A stretch of DNA of 64,000 bases. Origin: Psococerastis gibbosa. Lineage: Eukaryota > Arthropoda > Insecta > Psocodea > Psocidae. The stretch lies in the NCBI GenBank assembly GCA_963971405.1, contig OZ020487.1, positions 12,001,344 through 12,065,343 of the forward strand. The letters are read 5' to 3'. The position numbers and the translations under genes are program-made. This document shows positions 1 through 13,000 of this stretch, one piece after another; the first letter of the stretch is position 1, and every line of letters begins with the position of its first letter. The notes beneath the pieces were generated by a model, which searched no databases, had not been told where the DNA came from, and was given only the letters and a program-made list of their open reading frames with translations.

Positions 1-594
1 TTAACCATGGGAAATTTATTTACCAAGAAATTACTCATTTTCTCTACCTACAAATTGATCAATTGGAAAGCATGTTAGAGTAAACTCGGATCGGTTCTTA
101 CCATTACTTCAGAATAATAGAATTTATTGTTTCTTATAATTTAAATTCTGCTGTTAGAAAAAATCTTTTGTTTGGATCATTGTGCAATGAATGCTGTTTC
201 TATACAATTAAATAATTTTCTATTCTATTTTACAGAATCTCCTTAGCCGAAATTTGAAATGCATTAACAACACCTAATAAGCTTGAATATATATTCGTAA
301 CATGGTGACGAACTTGGCACGATTTCCAGGTTCCGGTTATTTAAAACAAAGAACTTGACCAGCATCAATAGACCGGAAAACCTGGCCAACTCATAATGAC
401 CAAATTTTTTGCATGACGAAGGATTGCTCAGAACTTATGCTCTATTTTAACACGAACTGTTTTGGATGCGATTACGCTTATCTTCACCGCTAGAGAGAAA
501 AATTAAGGCGGCCAGGCATGTTGCTGACGACTCCATAGCTAATAGGTTGTCGTACACGGCGTTTAAGTCTTATTGTGCTACTGCTCTACTAGTT
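1..594. other. Downstream flank of gene A, no gene
   Basis: Positions 1-115 match the end of repeat R1 (AAATTGGAAAGCATGTT, then a GAGTAAACTCGG hairpin). A degraded inverted repeat built on ccaggttccgg and ccggaaaacctgg lies at 325-395. I see nothing else. Confidence 0.4.
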
Positions 595-600
595 TTTATT
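595..600 (-). terminator. Gene A poly(A) signal AATAAA
   Basis: TTTATT on the plus strand, that is AATAAA on the transcript strand, about 103 nt downstream of the gene A stop codon. It is a single canonical hexamer in AT-rich DNA, so it is only supportive. Confidence 0.5.
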
Positions 601-702
601 TTCTGATGCATAGTAATAAAAATACAACCTAAAATTATGATAACTTAAAAAAATATATTTACATAAATTAAACCTTAAAATCTATAGAACATTTTTGGTA
701 TT

Positions 703-1038
703 TTAGCCGGAAGTACTTCTGTACTGCTGGTAATTCAGACCACTTGCAGCGGCGCTGGGGTTGGAAGGCAGAAAACCGCCCTGAGACGCAACCTTAAGTG
801 GAGGGCTCGCTGTGGCCTTGATGTAGGTGGATTTGGGGGTGTAGTACGAACTCTGGATGGTGTTGTAGTTCTGAGACAGGTACTGGGGTGAATTCTGGTA
901 CTTGGTCTGCAGAGGGCTAGGCGTAGAGCCTACGATGGCCTGTAGGTACTGCTGATACTGACCGTAAGAGGCTGCTGACGGGTTAGGATGCTTAAGTGAA
1001 GAGTATGTGGGTGGCTCAGCGGTGTTTGAGCTGTAGAT
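703..1038 (-). CDS. Gene A exon 6 (residues 275-385 and stop)
   Basis: Acceptor TTATTTCAG before ATCTACAGC. It encodes IYSSNTAEPPTYSSLKHPNP and ends with NYQQYRSTSG and TAA. Tyr, Ser and Pro dominate. A canonical AATAAA (minus strand) lies about 100 nt past the stop. Confidence 0.9.
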   Translation of the reverse strand: MYSSNTAEPPTYSSLKHPNPSAASYGQYQQYLQAIVGSTPSPLQTKYQNSPQYLSQNYNTIQSSYYTPKSTYIKATASPPLKVASQGGFLPSNPSAAASGLNYQQYRSTSG

Positions 1039-4000
1039 CTGAAATAAGGCAAATAGTGTGCATGTAAACATTTGAATTTATTTTCAAAATAGTCATACCG
1101 GAACATTGTTGGTTGATACATGCTCATTCATTTGTTGTTGCCCAAATCTGACTGAAAAAATTCGTCATCTGCAGATCTAGCGTCATTATTCTCGGGGAAT
1201 TTTGGATAAACAAAGAATCAAAATAGGCTATAAAAAATGTATCATTTTAAATTTCCTTGACCACAAACGATGAATTGAGGAGCTTGGTTACAAACGTGGC
1301 CAACTCCATTTTTTTACAAAATGGGGTTTTGATCAGACCTTGCAGAAAATTTTAATGTCCACCTGCACGTTGTAAAATAAAGTGACAAGAGCAGCCAGAT
1401 TGCGCACAGAAGTGCTGAGAAGTCTAGGGTTAGCTATAAACTTAATGCAATTTTCAACAGAAAATCCACTCCTGAAAAATTCTACAACTTGGAGTTGGCC
1501 ATGTTTGTAAACAGCCTCCTCAATTTTTTTAGTTATAAACTGACTACTAAAAGCAACCTGTCATTATTAAATTGATTTCAGTAACTTATTTAGCTTTTCT
1601 GAACCATTCTGGTTAGCGCATAATTATGTAACGACACATAATCATGTAACGAAGTAGCATAATACATGGTACAATAACACACAACACATTATTAAATTAT
1701 TTTCAGACTTCGTTAAAATTAAGTTGCCGCCTTTTAAAAAATGTTTTTGGGTTGGGGTCATAACCCCCGTGACCCCCCCCCCCCCCCCCTTCCATGTCCG
1801 CCACTGAGCACAGTAAGGCACGGAACATAAATTCGGCTCTGACTGCAGAAACTGGAACGATGTAACGAAATCGCCTTTCGCTTCCATGCACAACAATTTA
1901 CATAACTACTTTAATTCAGAAACTATCCAGGTTTAGTATTCCATACCTGGTTAGATGTAAGCGGGCTTGGAGTGGCGTATTGGACGACGGGAAAAGAGCT
2001 GGCTGTAGGGGTGGATTGCGGGTAGTTAGGAGGTAGTTTTGCACTGCTGACGGGCTGAAAGGGTGGCACGTACTGCTGAGAGAAGTCGTAAGATTGGGGT
2101 GAGGGTTGCGCCTGTAGCTGGCTCTGCTGTTGGGGGTAGTAGAAGTTGGCGGCCTGGTGGTGTGGAATGGGGGCTGCTCCAGCGCCTAATCCTGGAAAAC
2201 AAATTTTAACAATGAAATAATACGTATTTTATTTTACAAGACCTATAGGACGACCGAGGATGTCCCTTGAAACGAAAGTGAGGGAGGACCTCAGGACCCA
2301 CGGTCTCTCGCCGGATGATACCCAAAACCGGAACACCTGGAAGATTAAGATCCGTGCCGCCGACCCCGTGGGAGGGATAAGGCGCCTTTAAAGTAATTAC
2401 TGTTATGGGTTAATTGTAAGAGTGGGCCGAAAGGCCCAAAATTCGCCCATATGGAAAATAAAGACAGTTTTCTTTCTTTCCTTCTTCTGTTACTTCTACA
2501 ATAATACAATTTTGTATTTTGTAAATTGTATAGGCTGCTTAGATGTCAGATATATTCTAATGACTTCATAGGGCACATCCCCACCAAATTCTATGCTTTC
2601 AATTATCTTACACATAAACGGGCCCCAAGTTTTAAGCATACACGACCTGCAGCCCGATCATGGTGATTTGGGATTATTATACTGTAATACCGGGGTTTAT
2701 TCAATTGCTTTAAACAAAGTGCGCAAAATGCGCGGGAAATTCAAATTGATAAATTAATATTTTTAGTGAGTTTTCGATTTTTTCTCCCTACACATTAGAT
2801 AAATTTCTTATTATATTCCTACCTTTACAATAATTATAGTAGTATTTGCTTTGAGGTATACAGATAAAAATATAGCACCATACCTTGGTAGTAGGTGGCA
2901 GTTTGCTGTTGATAAGCGGCTAGCGCGGCAGGTGAGGCGTACGCCATAACGTACGCTTGCTGCTGCTGTGGTGTAGCATGGCTGTTGGGTACTAAAACAG
3001 AATAACAAATAAATAAATTCTTAATTTCCCCAAAGTTATTTAACTAGAAAATAAACACATAAGGCTCCAAGGCCTACAGTGTAGAGGCGTGCGGGACATA
3101 AGTAACTTACAAAGTTTATTGGCACTGTTAAATTTTTTGTGACTTTAATAGCCTAGACTAATTTGATGAGTTATTGCATTATATTATCGTATTAATTTGA
3201 ATTACATTGTAGAATGATATATTGTAGTTTCAGTTGATAACGTTGTATTACGAGCAAATGAAGGGAGGGGGTCCCTTCCGATATTTCCACAAAGTCAAAT
3301 TTTAGTTAGGTTAGTTCCAAAACTGACTGTCGGTGTACGTGATGCTAAAGTAAAGGAATATAAGTTACGACAAAAATTCACGTGAAAAGGTTGGCAATGA
3401 TATAATTTTAATATAGATAGATTTCGGTGGCAAAGTGGTAGCGTGCTTGTACTTGTGCGAGCATCCACCCACCTTGCGGTCGGAGACGTGTCGCAACTCG
3501 ACACAAGTACCTATTGGCTGACTTAGTGAGGCGATTGAAGGGGTTAATCGGATACATTCATTAAATTGTTTGTACGCGATTTAATCTTTAAAAAAAAAAT
3601 CATAGAAAATCCGTATAATTCTAAAAAAGAAACAAGTGGATATAAAATTACAAGCTTGTGGTAGGGTGGCTCATCAACTTATAATAAATAGTAACAATTT
3701 CTATGTAACTTACAAGAAATAAGCAGACTATTTTCGTTGTTTCACAAACCTATGGTCAGGTACAACAGGTTACACATACTAGTCTCTTTAGTCGTAAAAA
3801 ATAAAATACACTGAACGTCGGGAGGAGAAATCAGCGTCCTACCTATTCTATGTCGCCTACAATACTTGAGATTTTGGGAATCGAGGCTGCACTGTTCATC
3901 CGCTTCTCATATCATAATACCTACACAATCATAAATTTAGATATACAGTACCTAGAAACGTGTAGTTAGTTATTGCAGGATACGCCTACTAGCGAAATTG

Positions 4001-7000
4001 GAAATGGTTTCTATAAATTTAACCCGTTAATTAGGTGCAGTAGGTGCGTTCCATGTCTTTTTTACACACATTACATAGCCTATTAGCAACGAAACCAGTT
4101 GATTGGTGTTTGCATTTAATTTTTTTGTTGTGAAGGTAATTAATTATAAAATGTCGACCCAGTAAGTACTTTGCTACCTGACTTTCTCCTCAAGGGCACG
4201 GCCGAACGAAGAGGAAGTCCTCCGCATTGAGTACTACTTAGTAATTAGAGCGCTATTCTTTGGTTATATCAAAGTCGTTGAATACAATTGAAAGAGCCTA
4301 AAAATGAGTGTTCAATACTTATCATATGCACCGCAAGATTTATTTGCAGTGGGAAACTTAAATTTTGTCACAGAATTAGGTACCAGTCGGTCGAAAGATT
4401 TAACGAGTAAGCAAAAATAATGTGAAACAGATTGAGAATGGTTGCGCAACAACTCATTGAGTGCTTAGCCCTTAGGCCTGAAGACCAGGTTCTCCGTATT
4501 CTTGAGCTTTATTTGGGACATTTCCAAGCCCCGGGGAAGGTAAGGTACGACCGATTACGGTAAGGCTGGCTAACATAGTTATTCCTTCTGATTGAAAGAA
4601 GAAGAAAGAAAGAACGAAAGAATGAATGAAAGAAAAAAAATTGTATTTATTGCTTTCCAATTTATACGAAGTATAAGGAAAGCCTCGTGAAGTCGCTATT
4701 AATGTTAACAAAATGCGGTGGGTCGCTTGCCACTTTATAATTTGCTTCTGGAGGTAAAAAATAAAAATAACTCAACTTTCAAGAAAAATGGCTAAAAAAT
4801 AATTTTTCTGTGGAACCTTTCTATCGATAATTTCTACCTTCAGGTATGTTTTAGGTGGTTAATAGAGTAAAACAACCAAACAGATTTCTTTCTAAAAAAA
4901 TATTTGGGTTTGTGCAAAAAATTATTTTTTGAAGAAATTATGGATAATTCACGCTCCAATGCATTGCGTGCCCTGTCATTGTTACTACTGTTACAATGTA
5001 TTGGTCTGTTCGTTCCAGAATATCCAATTGAGTTTTAATGGGTTTTTAATATGTTGAGGTGGAAACCCCCCCCCCCCCCCCCCCCCCCCTACGGGATCTG
5101 AAATTTAACCTTAGGGAAATCATTTACTATGAAATTACACATTATGTCTATCTACTAATTTATAAATTGGAAAGCATGTTCGAGTAACCTCGGACCAGTT
5201 CTTATAATTTATTACTCTAAGAAAGTGCGGGTTTTTTTCTGAGGGTTTAGCAGATTGGAACTAAGAAGGCTACTCTTCTCTGAGGGGTGACTGCAGGGAA
5301 TGAGTTTTTCTGGCACAGCGCAGATTTCAAGGTCGAAGTTGTTGGCTTACTACCCCGCGGCACAAGTGTCGGGAATGGAAAGGCGTCAGCACCTGCTGAT
5401 TATGTTTCGAGCATAGAATTTAGATTCTGCTGTCCAGTTATGAATCCATGCTTCAACAGGATAACAGAAGGGAATAGTTTCGAGCACATGCTGTTGCAAA
5501 TCAAGTCTGCAGCTGACAGCGATGGAGGATGCCAGTCAGATCAGAGCCGTTGCTACAGGCGTCGTAAATCAAACCAGTAGATAATTCTCCTAGTTGCTTT
5601 CCAATTTATTCGTCGTAGTATGAAGAAAGCTTTGTGATGGTCAAAATTAACGACTCCGAGATTTCAACGGATTTACACGTTTTGAGGTTCCAGGAACCCA
5701 AAAAAGTGGTTTTTACGAAATGCCTATGTCGCTCTGTCTATCTGTCAGTCTGTCTGTCTGTACATCGATTTCCGGGCAAACTACTCGGTCGATTTTGATG
5801 AAATTTGGCACGTAGGAATGTAGGATCACAAAAATCATATTTCGCGGCCATTTTTTTATTTTGGGCTAACTCAATTTTGGGGGGTTTAATTCTCAAAAAA
5901 CTCAAAAAAACGTCTAAAAAAATTATTTCTCAAAAACAGCTCCAACGATTTCTTTCAAATTCACATATATTGTAGTTTCGGTAATTTCGGTTATTGTAGT
6001 TGTTATATATATTAACAATATGCGGTGGGACGCTTGCCCCTTGATAGTTTGCATCTTGGGGTAAAAAATAACAGAAATTATGGAAAATTCACGCTCCAAT
6101 ACATTGCGTGCCCTGTCATTGTTGCTACTGTTACAATGTATTGGTCTGTTCGTTCCAGAATAAGCATTCTCATCTATGAATTCAGTGCTTTGGGACAGAG
6201 GATATTCAAGGCTATAGTCATAAGGGTCTCCAGGGGGTCCGAAACCCCCTTCCCCCCAAATGTTTGCAGCGTACACTAGATACAATGGAGTTTTAAGTAA
6301 TTTTTAACATATTGAGGTTACCTCACCTCCGGTGCCGCTATACATTACAAAATGGCGGTGCCCAGCGGTATCCCTTCAAAGAATTTTCAAGTGCTGATGA
6401 GACCTACCCTTAGTTCGACCCTGTTGCGTAGAGAGGTAGCCTAATGCATTTTCACGACCCACACGTTAAAATTTCTAACACTATCACTGGGAATCACGTT
6501 TCTCCGATTTAGATAAACTGCGAATATTTCAGTATAGGCATGAACAGCTTATTAACCACGCACCAGACAGGCTGTTTAGATATGGACCAGTCCCTAACAA
6601 ATCGTGCGGACATAAAATTATGTGAAAAGCGCCTACGATGAAATTGTCCAATCATCCACTCAATTTGTGTTCTGCTACACTATGACATAAGGGCCTTTCA
6701 CATGACACATATTTTCATTTTTGCTTTCCCATTTTTTAAACAGCTTTTTATGGACTTGGGTCCCCTTCAACCACCCCCATGCAAACGAAAGTGACCAAAA
6801 TTGTTTTCTGATGTTATTGGCACTAGAAGGCCCAGAACGTTTTTCGGGAGGGGTCCATATGGTATCACCTGAATTTACCTGAATATATTTAAAAACATTT
6901 CTATCTAGTGTACACTGCAAATATTTCGGGAGGGGCCCGGACCCCCTGGACCCGCCCCCCCTTCTGCCTACAGCTTGCAGTTCTACGCACGAAATAAGAA

Positions 7001-10000
7001 GTAATAAATTAAATTAGATACACTTAAATATGACATGAGTATGCATGTGGCTTTACTAAGCTCCGACAAACTAAAGCCTACATTCATGAATAATTCTTCA
7101 CTATAAATAGAGCAATTCAATAAAAAATGAATGGAAGAAAAGTGGAGTAATACAACAATGAAAGTGACGTAATATTAATATCGATCTCGATAGCAAGGTG
7201 GTGGCTTGCGTATACTTGTGCGAGTCTCTACACGCCATGCGATCGGAGACGTGTCGTGACTCAACACGGGTACTAACCTACAGAGGCTACTGATGAGGTC
7301 AATCGGATACATTCATTAGATTCTTTGTATGTGATTTACCTTTTTTGAAGAAAATAAGAATATTCTAAGTATTAAAACTGGACAAGTTGTCATGGTTTTT
7401 TCTCGCGAGACACACTAAAGCCTAAAAACTAAAGCCTACATTCATGAATCCCCATAAATAGAACAATTCAATGAAAAATGAATGGAAGAAAAGTGGATTA
7501 ATACAACAAATTATGAAAGAGACGTAATATTCTAGGCATTAAAAATGGACAAGTTGTCATGGTTTTTTCTCGCGAGACACACTAAAGCCTACCAACTAAA
7601 GCCTACAAACTAAAGCTTACATTAATGAATAATCCTTCACCATAAATAGAGCAATTCAATAAAAAATGAATGAGAGAAAAAGGGAGTAATACTACAATTA
7701 TAATTAAAGTGACGTAATATTCTAAGTATTAAAACTGGACAAGTTGTGATGGTTTTTTTCGTGAGACACACCAAAGCCTACAAACTAAAGCCTAAAAACT
7801 AAAGCCTACATTCGTGAATCCCCATAAATAGAACAATTCAATGAAAAACGAATGGAAGAAAAGTGGAGTAATACAACAAATTATGAAAGAGACGTAATAT
7901 TCTAGGCTTTAAAAATGGACAAGTTGTCATGGTTTTTTCTCGCGAGACACACTAAAGCCTACAAACTAAAGCCTACAAACTAAATCTTACATTAATGAAT
8001 AATCCTACACCATAAATAGAACAATTCAATAAAAAGCGAATGAAAGAAAACGGGAGTAATACTACAATAATAATTAAAGTGACGTAATATTCTAAGTATT
8101 AAAACTGGACAAGTTGTGATGTTTTTTTTTTCACGAGACACACTAAATCCCACAAACTAAAGCCTACATTCGTGAATAATCCTCCACTATAAAATGAACA
8201 ATTCAATAAAAAACGAATGAGAGAATGAGAGTAATACAACAATAATTATGAAAGTGACGTAATATTCTAGGTAGGTATTAAAACTGGACAAGTTGTGATA
8301 GTTTTTTTTTGCGAGACACATACGCTCATATTGAGCAATATAAGTCTAGGAAGTGGACGCATAACGGGCGTGAAAGTCCGGTGAAATGTCCAGTCTCTGA
8401 TATGGGGTGCCTTTAGAGGTCAACTGGTTCAACTTTGCAATTAATTATGTCCGATCCCTCAGATCTGGGTCCGGCTCGCGACAGAGCCTGTTTACTTGCA
8501 CCTTAGTGTATCTACAATATAATTTACATATCAGGTGATTCACACCACTTGACCGACCATTTTGTTTCAGTTATTATGTCAATTATGTGGAATATTTAGA
8601 TGGGATAAAATTCAATGCTGGGGTCAAAGTTTCCTATGGGTGAATTATTTCGTGTATTGACATACGAGATTCAAAGGTGGTATTTCGGAATTTCGATGTG
8701 TAACTTGTAACATGTTTTGCGCTTGGATAGCCTGTATAGGCACAATGGTCCATAAACGATATATATAATAATAAAATGTATGGATTTTGCTTTGCCGTGC
8801 CTTCAAAAAAAAAAAAAATTATATTAAAGCTTTTTGAATTGGCAACTCTTTCATGACACTATGTCTTACGGTGCACCATTATTAGAACCAAATGCAAGTT
8901 AATTGGGTTACTGCGGGTCTAATGTGCTCAATGTGAAGCCTATAGACTACGTAGTTGCTGAGATATACAAATTTTATCAACGGTAATTTCAGTTGCTTAT
9001 TTTTGTTTGTTTGTTGAGAAAAACGGTAAGCTAGTTCTTTTGTTAAAAACACTATTTTATTGTGACAATGTAACAGGCGCAATACACTAAGAGTTTAAGC
9101 TCACACGATATTTGCATCAAGATGCAATCGAACCTGAAATATTCCGCGTTTAATACTGCTCTCCAATAAAGTCACTATGTAGTGTGCCGTCTCATAATGG
9201 GGAAAACCCAATGTTTTGACTGTGTTCGAGGAACAGTAGGCTAGTTCGTTTTGTTAAATACAATACTTTATGCAAACACTTGAAATAAAATATATAAAAG
9301 GGGGACCTTGTAACCTGCGAGTCAAAAGGGGAACATGGTGGGACATGATAACGCGCTTAGGCAGTATAAGTCGAGTCCTGGTCACCTCCGATTTAATCGT
9401 GTGACATGTTCCCCAAGTGGTTCGGAATCCACTATAATCAGGAGGTCCACCCTGTTAGTCAACTCCCCTTTCCCCGAGGTGAAAAAGTCTGCCCTTAGGG
9501 TGCCTCAAGTTAACAAGCAGACTCACTCACCCCGCCAGGCTGACAGGGTTGCTTAAAGCAGAAATGCTGGAAGCAGGCGTTAGAAACAACAACAACAACA
9601 ACCTGCGAGTCAAAAGAAGCTGATCATTTTCTTCGGGGTATGGCATTGTGTTAGTGGTCTATAAGATTTTCAATATAAAAGACATATCGTACCTTGAGAA
9701 AGCTGCTGACTGTAATAGGCTTGGAATGCTTGCGGTGAGATGGGGGCACTATGATACGGCCCTGCTGAACCAGCCATCGAGTTACCTCCCGCGTGGGGAA
9801 ATCCATCTAAAAATATGAAAATACCAAACATATAAGAAAATTCTCAGTCGTTGGTCAATATACTGTAGTAAGTGATCAAAAGACTAGTTCTAACTTCTAC
9901 TAACAAATACATAAAAACTGATAAAATACAAAATAAAAACAAAGAATAAACAATTAATACGAACAACAATTAAAAAATGGAGCTACTCTTCTTTACAAAG

Positions 10001-13000
10001 ACGCATGGAGACCCACTCCATCCTCAAATCAAGTTCTAACTTCTGTATGAGCGCATATGATTTATTGTACATATAGCACTAGGCTCGAAGACATTAGCTA
10101 GACAACTGCCACCCGAAATCTCTTTGGGGGCACAGTGGAAGGAACTAATATAAGAAGAGGACGGCCGAAGAAGGAATTCGTGGATCAACTGAAGGAGGGT
10201 CCAGGAGCTCGAACGTATAGTACGAAGAGCTGAAGAGGAAGACACAATACGCAGAGAGCTGGAAGGTGATATACAGGGGAGTTGCTGCTAAACGGTTAAT
10301 AGTTGAGATTGTGATTTCTGAAGATAGAATTGTCAACCAACCGTCATCCGGCTGTAACTTTTAGCAGAAGACTGTCCATTAATGTATATATATAGTCGCC
10401 TAGAAGTGGCAAGCCCAAGAACTCACTCTGGTACAAAGACGGCTGTAAATACTGTTGTAAGTACTGGTACGGAGATGGCTGCTGCTGTTGCTGCTGTTGG
10501 TACTGCTGCTGATAGGGTTGGTACCCCTGGTAATTGGGAGTGGGGTAGCTGCTGGGGGGCAAGGCCGATTGGTACTGTTGGTACGCCTGTAGCTGTTGTG
10601 GGTACGCCTGTAACTGTTGTGGGAAGGGTTGGTGGCCAAACTGCTTCTCCAACTTGGCCTCTTGGTCAGCTTTCAGGTTGTCCTTCTCAATGTCTTCCAG
10701 TTTGATTTGTTTGTCAGTTGCGTAGACTGTAGAAAGAAGAAGAGCTGGCAGTAGCCATGCTGCCTGAAATTAGAAAAATGAAGACATATTTCCAGTTCTG
10801 AGCATATCAGTATATCATATAATTATTGGGTAATAATGAACATAAGACTAAGGGTGCGTTACAAATACCCACGATGAAATCTACGATAGCATGTCTGACA
10901 AAAACAAGTTATGGGCAACTGCCGACAATAACCGACTCTTCTAATTTGTTAGCTTGGGTAACTGGCAGTTAGCCTACCATACTATATTTATTGCACATAC
11001 TTCGAACATACCCTAAGGGTAAAGGCGACTGATACCGACTACTTGACAGTTAAGTCAGAAGGACAATTTTTCTTCTGGCCCCTTTAACCCTATCCCAAAG
11101 CATGGGCAATCAATTGGAAATTACATTCGGATAACTACCTTGAAACAATCACAAAAAACAAATGGCATGACAACACTTTATGCCTGAGGATGTAGGTAGG
11201 ACTGGTGGTGGATCTTTTTTTTGGTCAACACTCTGACTGGAATATTGTGGTCAGCACCATGCCCAACAGCCGTATTGTTCCCCTACCAGTGAAGAGAAAA
11301 GATAAAAAGTTCTATTATACCCTATACGCCTACTTATTATATATATTATAATTGTTTTTAGTCGGCCAACATAAAAAAAAATACTACATAACTATCACGT
11401 CACGGTTTGATTCTTTCAGATTTGAGAGCGGCGAGTACATGGAACTCAAGGACCTATTCTCGATTATTTTACGAGAGTCTTTCACATCAGAAATGACAGA
11501 ATAGAGGTCCAAATGAAAGTACAACTACAGGTGATTAGAAGAAAGGTGAAAGGTCCGAAGGTATGAGTGCTGGTACACCTAGAAGAGTACTTTCAATTTT
11601 GTTGTTGAAGGTACGATTTCAGGTACCATATCCTGGAGGTATACTTTCAAATTGTTGTCCAATTGTTGTTTGTTATTGTTTCTATTGATGTTTACTTCCT
11701 AATACGAGATCTAATCTCTTCTGCATGTCTGCCCTATTAACGAATGTGGGAGGAGAATATTACTATATAATTCCTTAATAAGGGGTTTTGCATATGATTC
11801 ACTTTTAGCGAAAGGCATAGTATGGATAATTATAGAGATTTTACGTATAGCATGCAATTACCTTGCATTGCTGCAGCTCTATTATGACGATTAGGGATAC
11901 CGGGGTTTACTCAATTGTTTTAAACAAATCAGTGCAAAATGTGAGGGAAATTCAAATAGATAAATAAATCCTCGGCTATATTTATGATGAGTTTTCAATT
12001 TTTTCTGCCTTAGATGTAGACACATAAAATTCTTATAATATTTCTAATGTCTACCTGTACCTGCGTTTTAATGTTTATTAGTATTTCCTAAAATTATAAA
12101 ACAATGCAACCATTCTCTTGTATTCCAATAATTTATTAATTTGAATTTCCCGCGCATATTTTACCACCGTCCCGTGACACCTTACTACTGCGGTATTAAA
12201 AAATTAACTTATATTATACTTATATTATGTGAATCCCAAATCGTCATAATAGGGCTGCCGATCCATTAGGATTGAAGTAGCTGTAAGTAACTACGGTACT
12301 TAATTTTTTTCTCGTAGAAACCTAGCCCTTCTCCAATTTACGAACGCAAGCTGATTGGTTTGCAACACTAGCCTACCGGTGCGATTTCCAACATATTACG
12401 CCATTAAGGGCGTTAACAATGTTGAGCTTTTCGAGTTATCCCCAGTTACACGGAAAACCTGGAAAACTGAGCGTTGGCTAAACTCACGCGGTTAAAGCGA
12501 GTTTAACTCTTCCCCGGCACTGCAATATATATATTAAAATGGAACGCAGCCTTTGTTTATAAACACGGTAAACATGCAAAGCTTAAGTAGGCTACATTTC
12601 TTTACTCTTATTTTGGTCCAATTGTACAATGTCAGAAGATTAAATAAATATAAATAAAATTTGACATTAACCCATCCAGAGGTCCACTCACGGTGTGGGG
12701 TAACTAGTATAACACATTTTTAACTCGGTAACTCAATAACAGTTACTTCAACATTGTGGTAGTAGTAAGTAAGTAGCAGTAGTAAGTAGGTATTCAGCGC
12801 TAGCACAATAATATCACATGGGACACCATTCCAGATCTACAAAAACTCCCACCCAAGCAAACGATGTTATGAAGAACCAGTAGAATCCGGGCTGATGGGC
12901 CGTGTTCGATACGAAAGTAAACTTCCAAACGTTTCGTCAACAGCTCAGCCAGGATTCTACTGGTTCTTCATGTGAGTCTAGTTGGGAAAGCCTTTGCAGT

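Noticed and set aside
7064..8325. CRISPR-like or coding repeat interpretation of the tandem array
   Set aside because: Units are whole ~185-bp repeats without a repeat-spacer pattern and contain stops in all frames; it is a satellite inside a eukaryotic intron.
10382..10705. Plus-strand reading frame of 107 codons rich in Gly, Ala and Val
   Set aside because: It is the antisense of gene A exon 2; the repeat composition keeps the other strand open.
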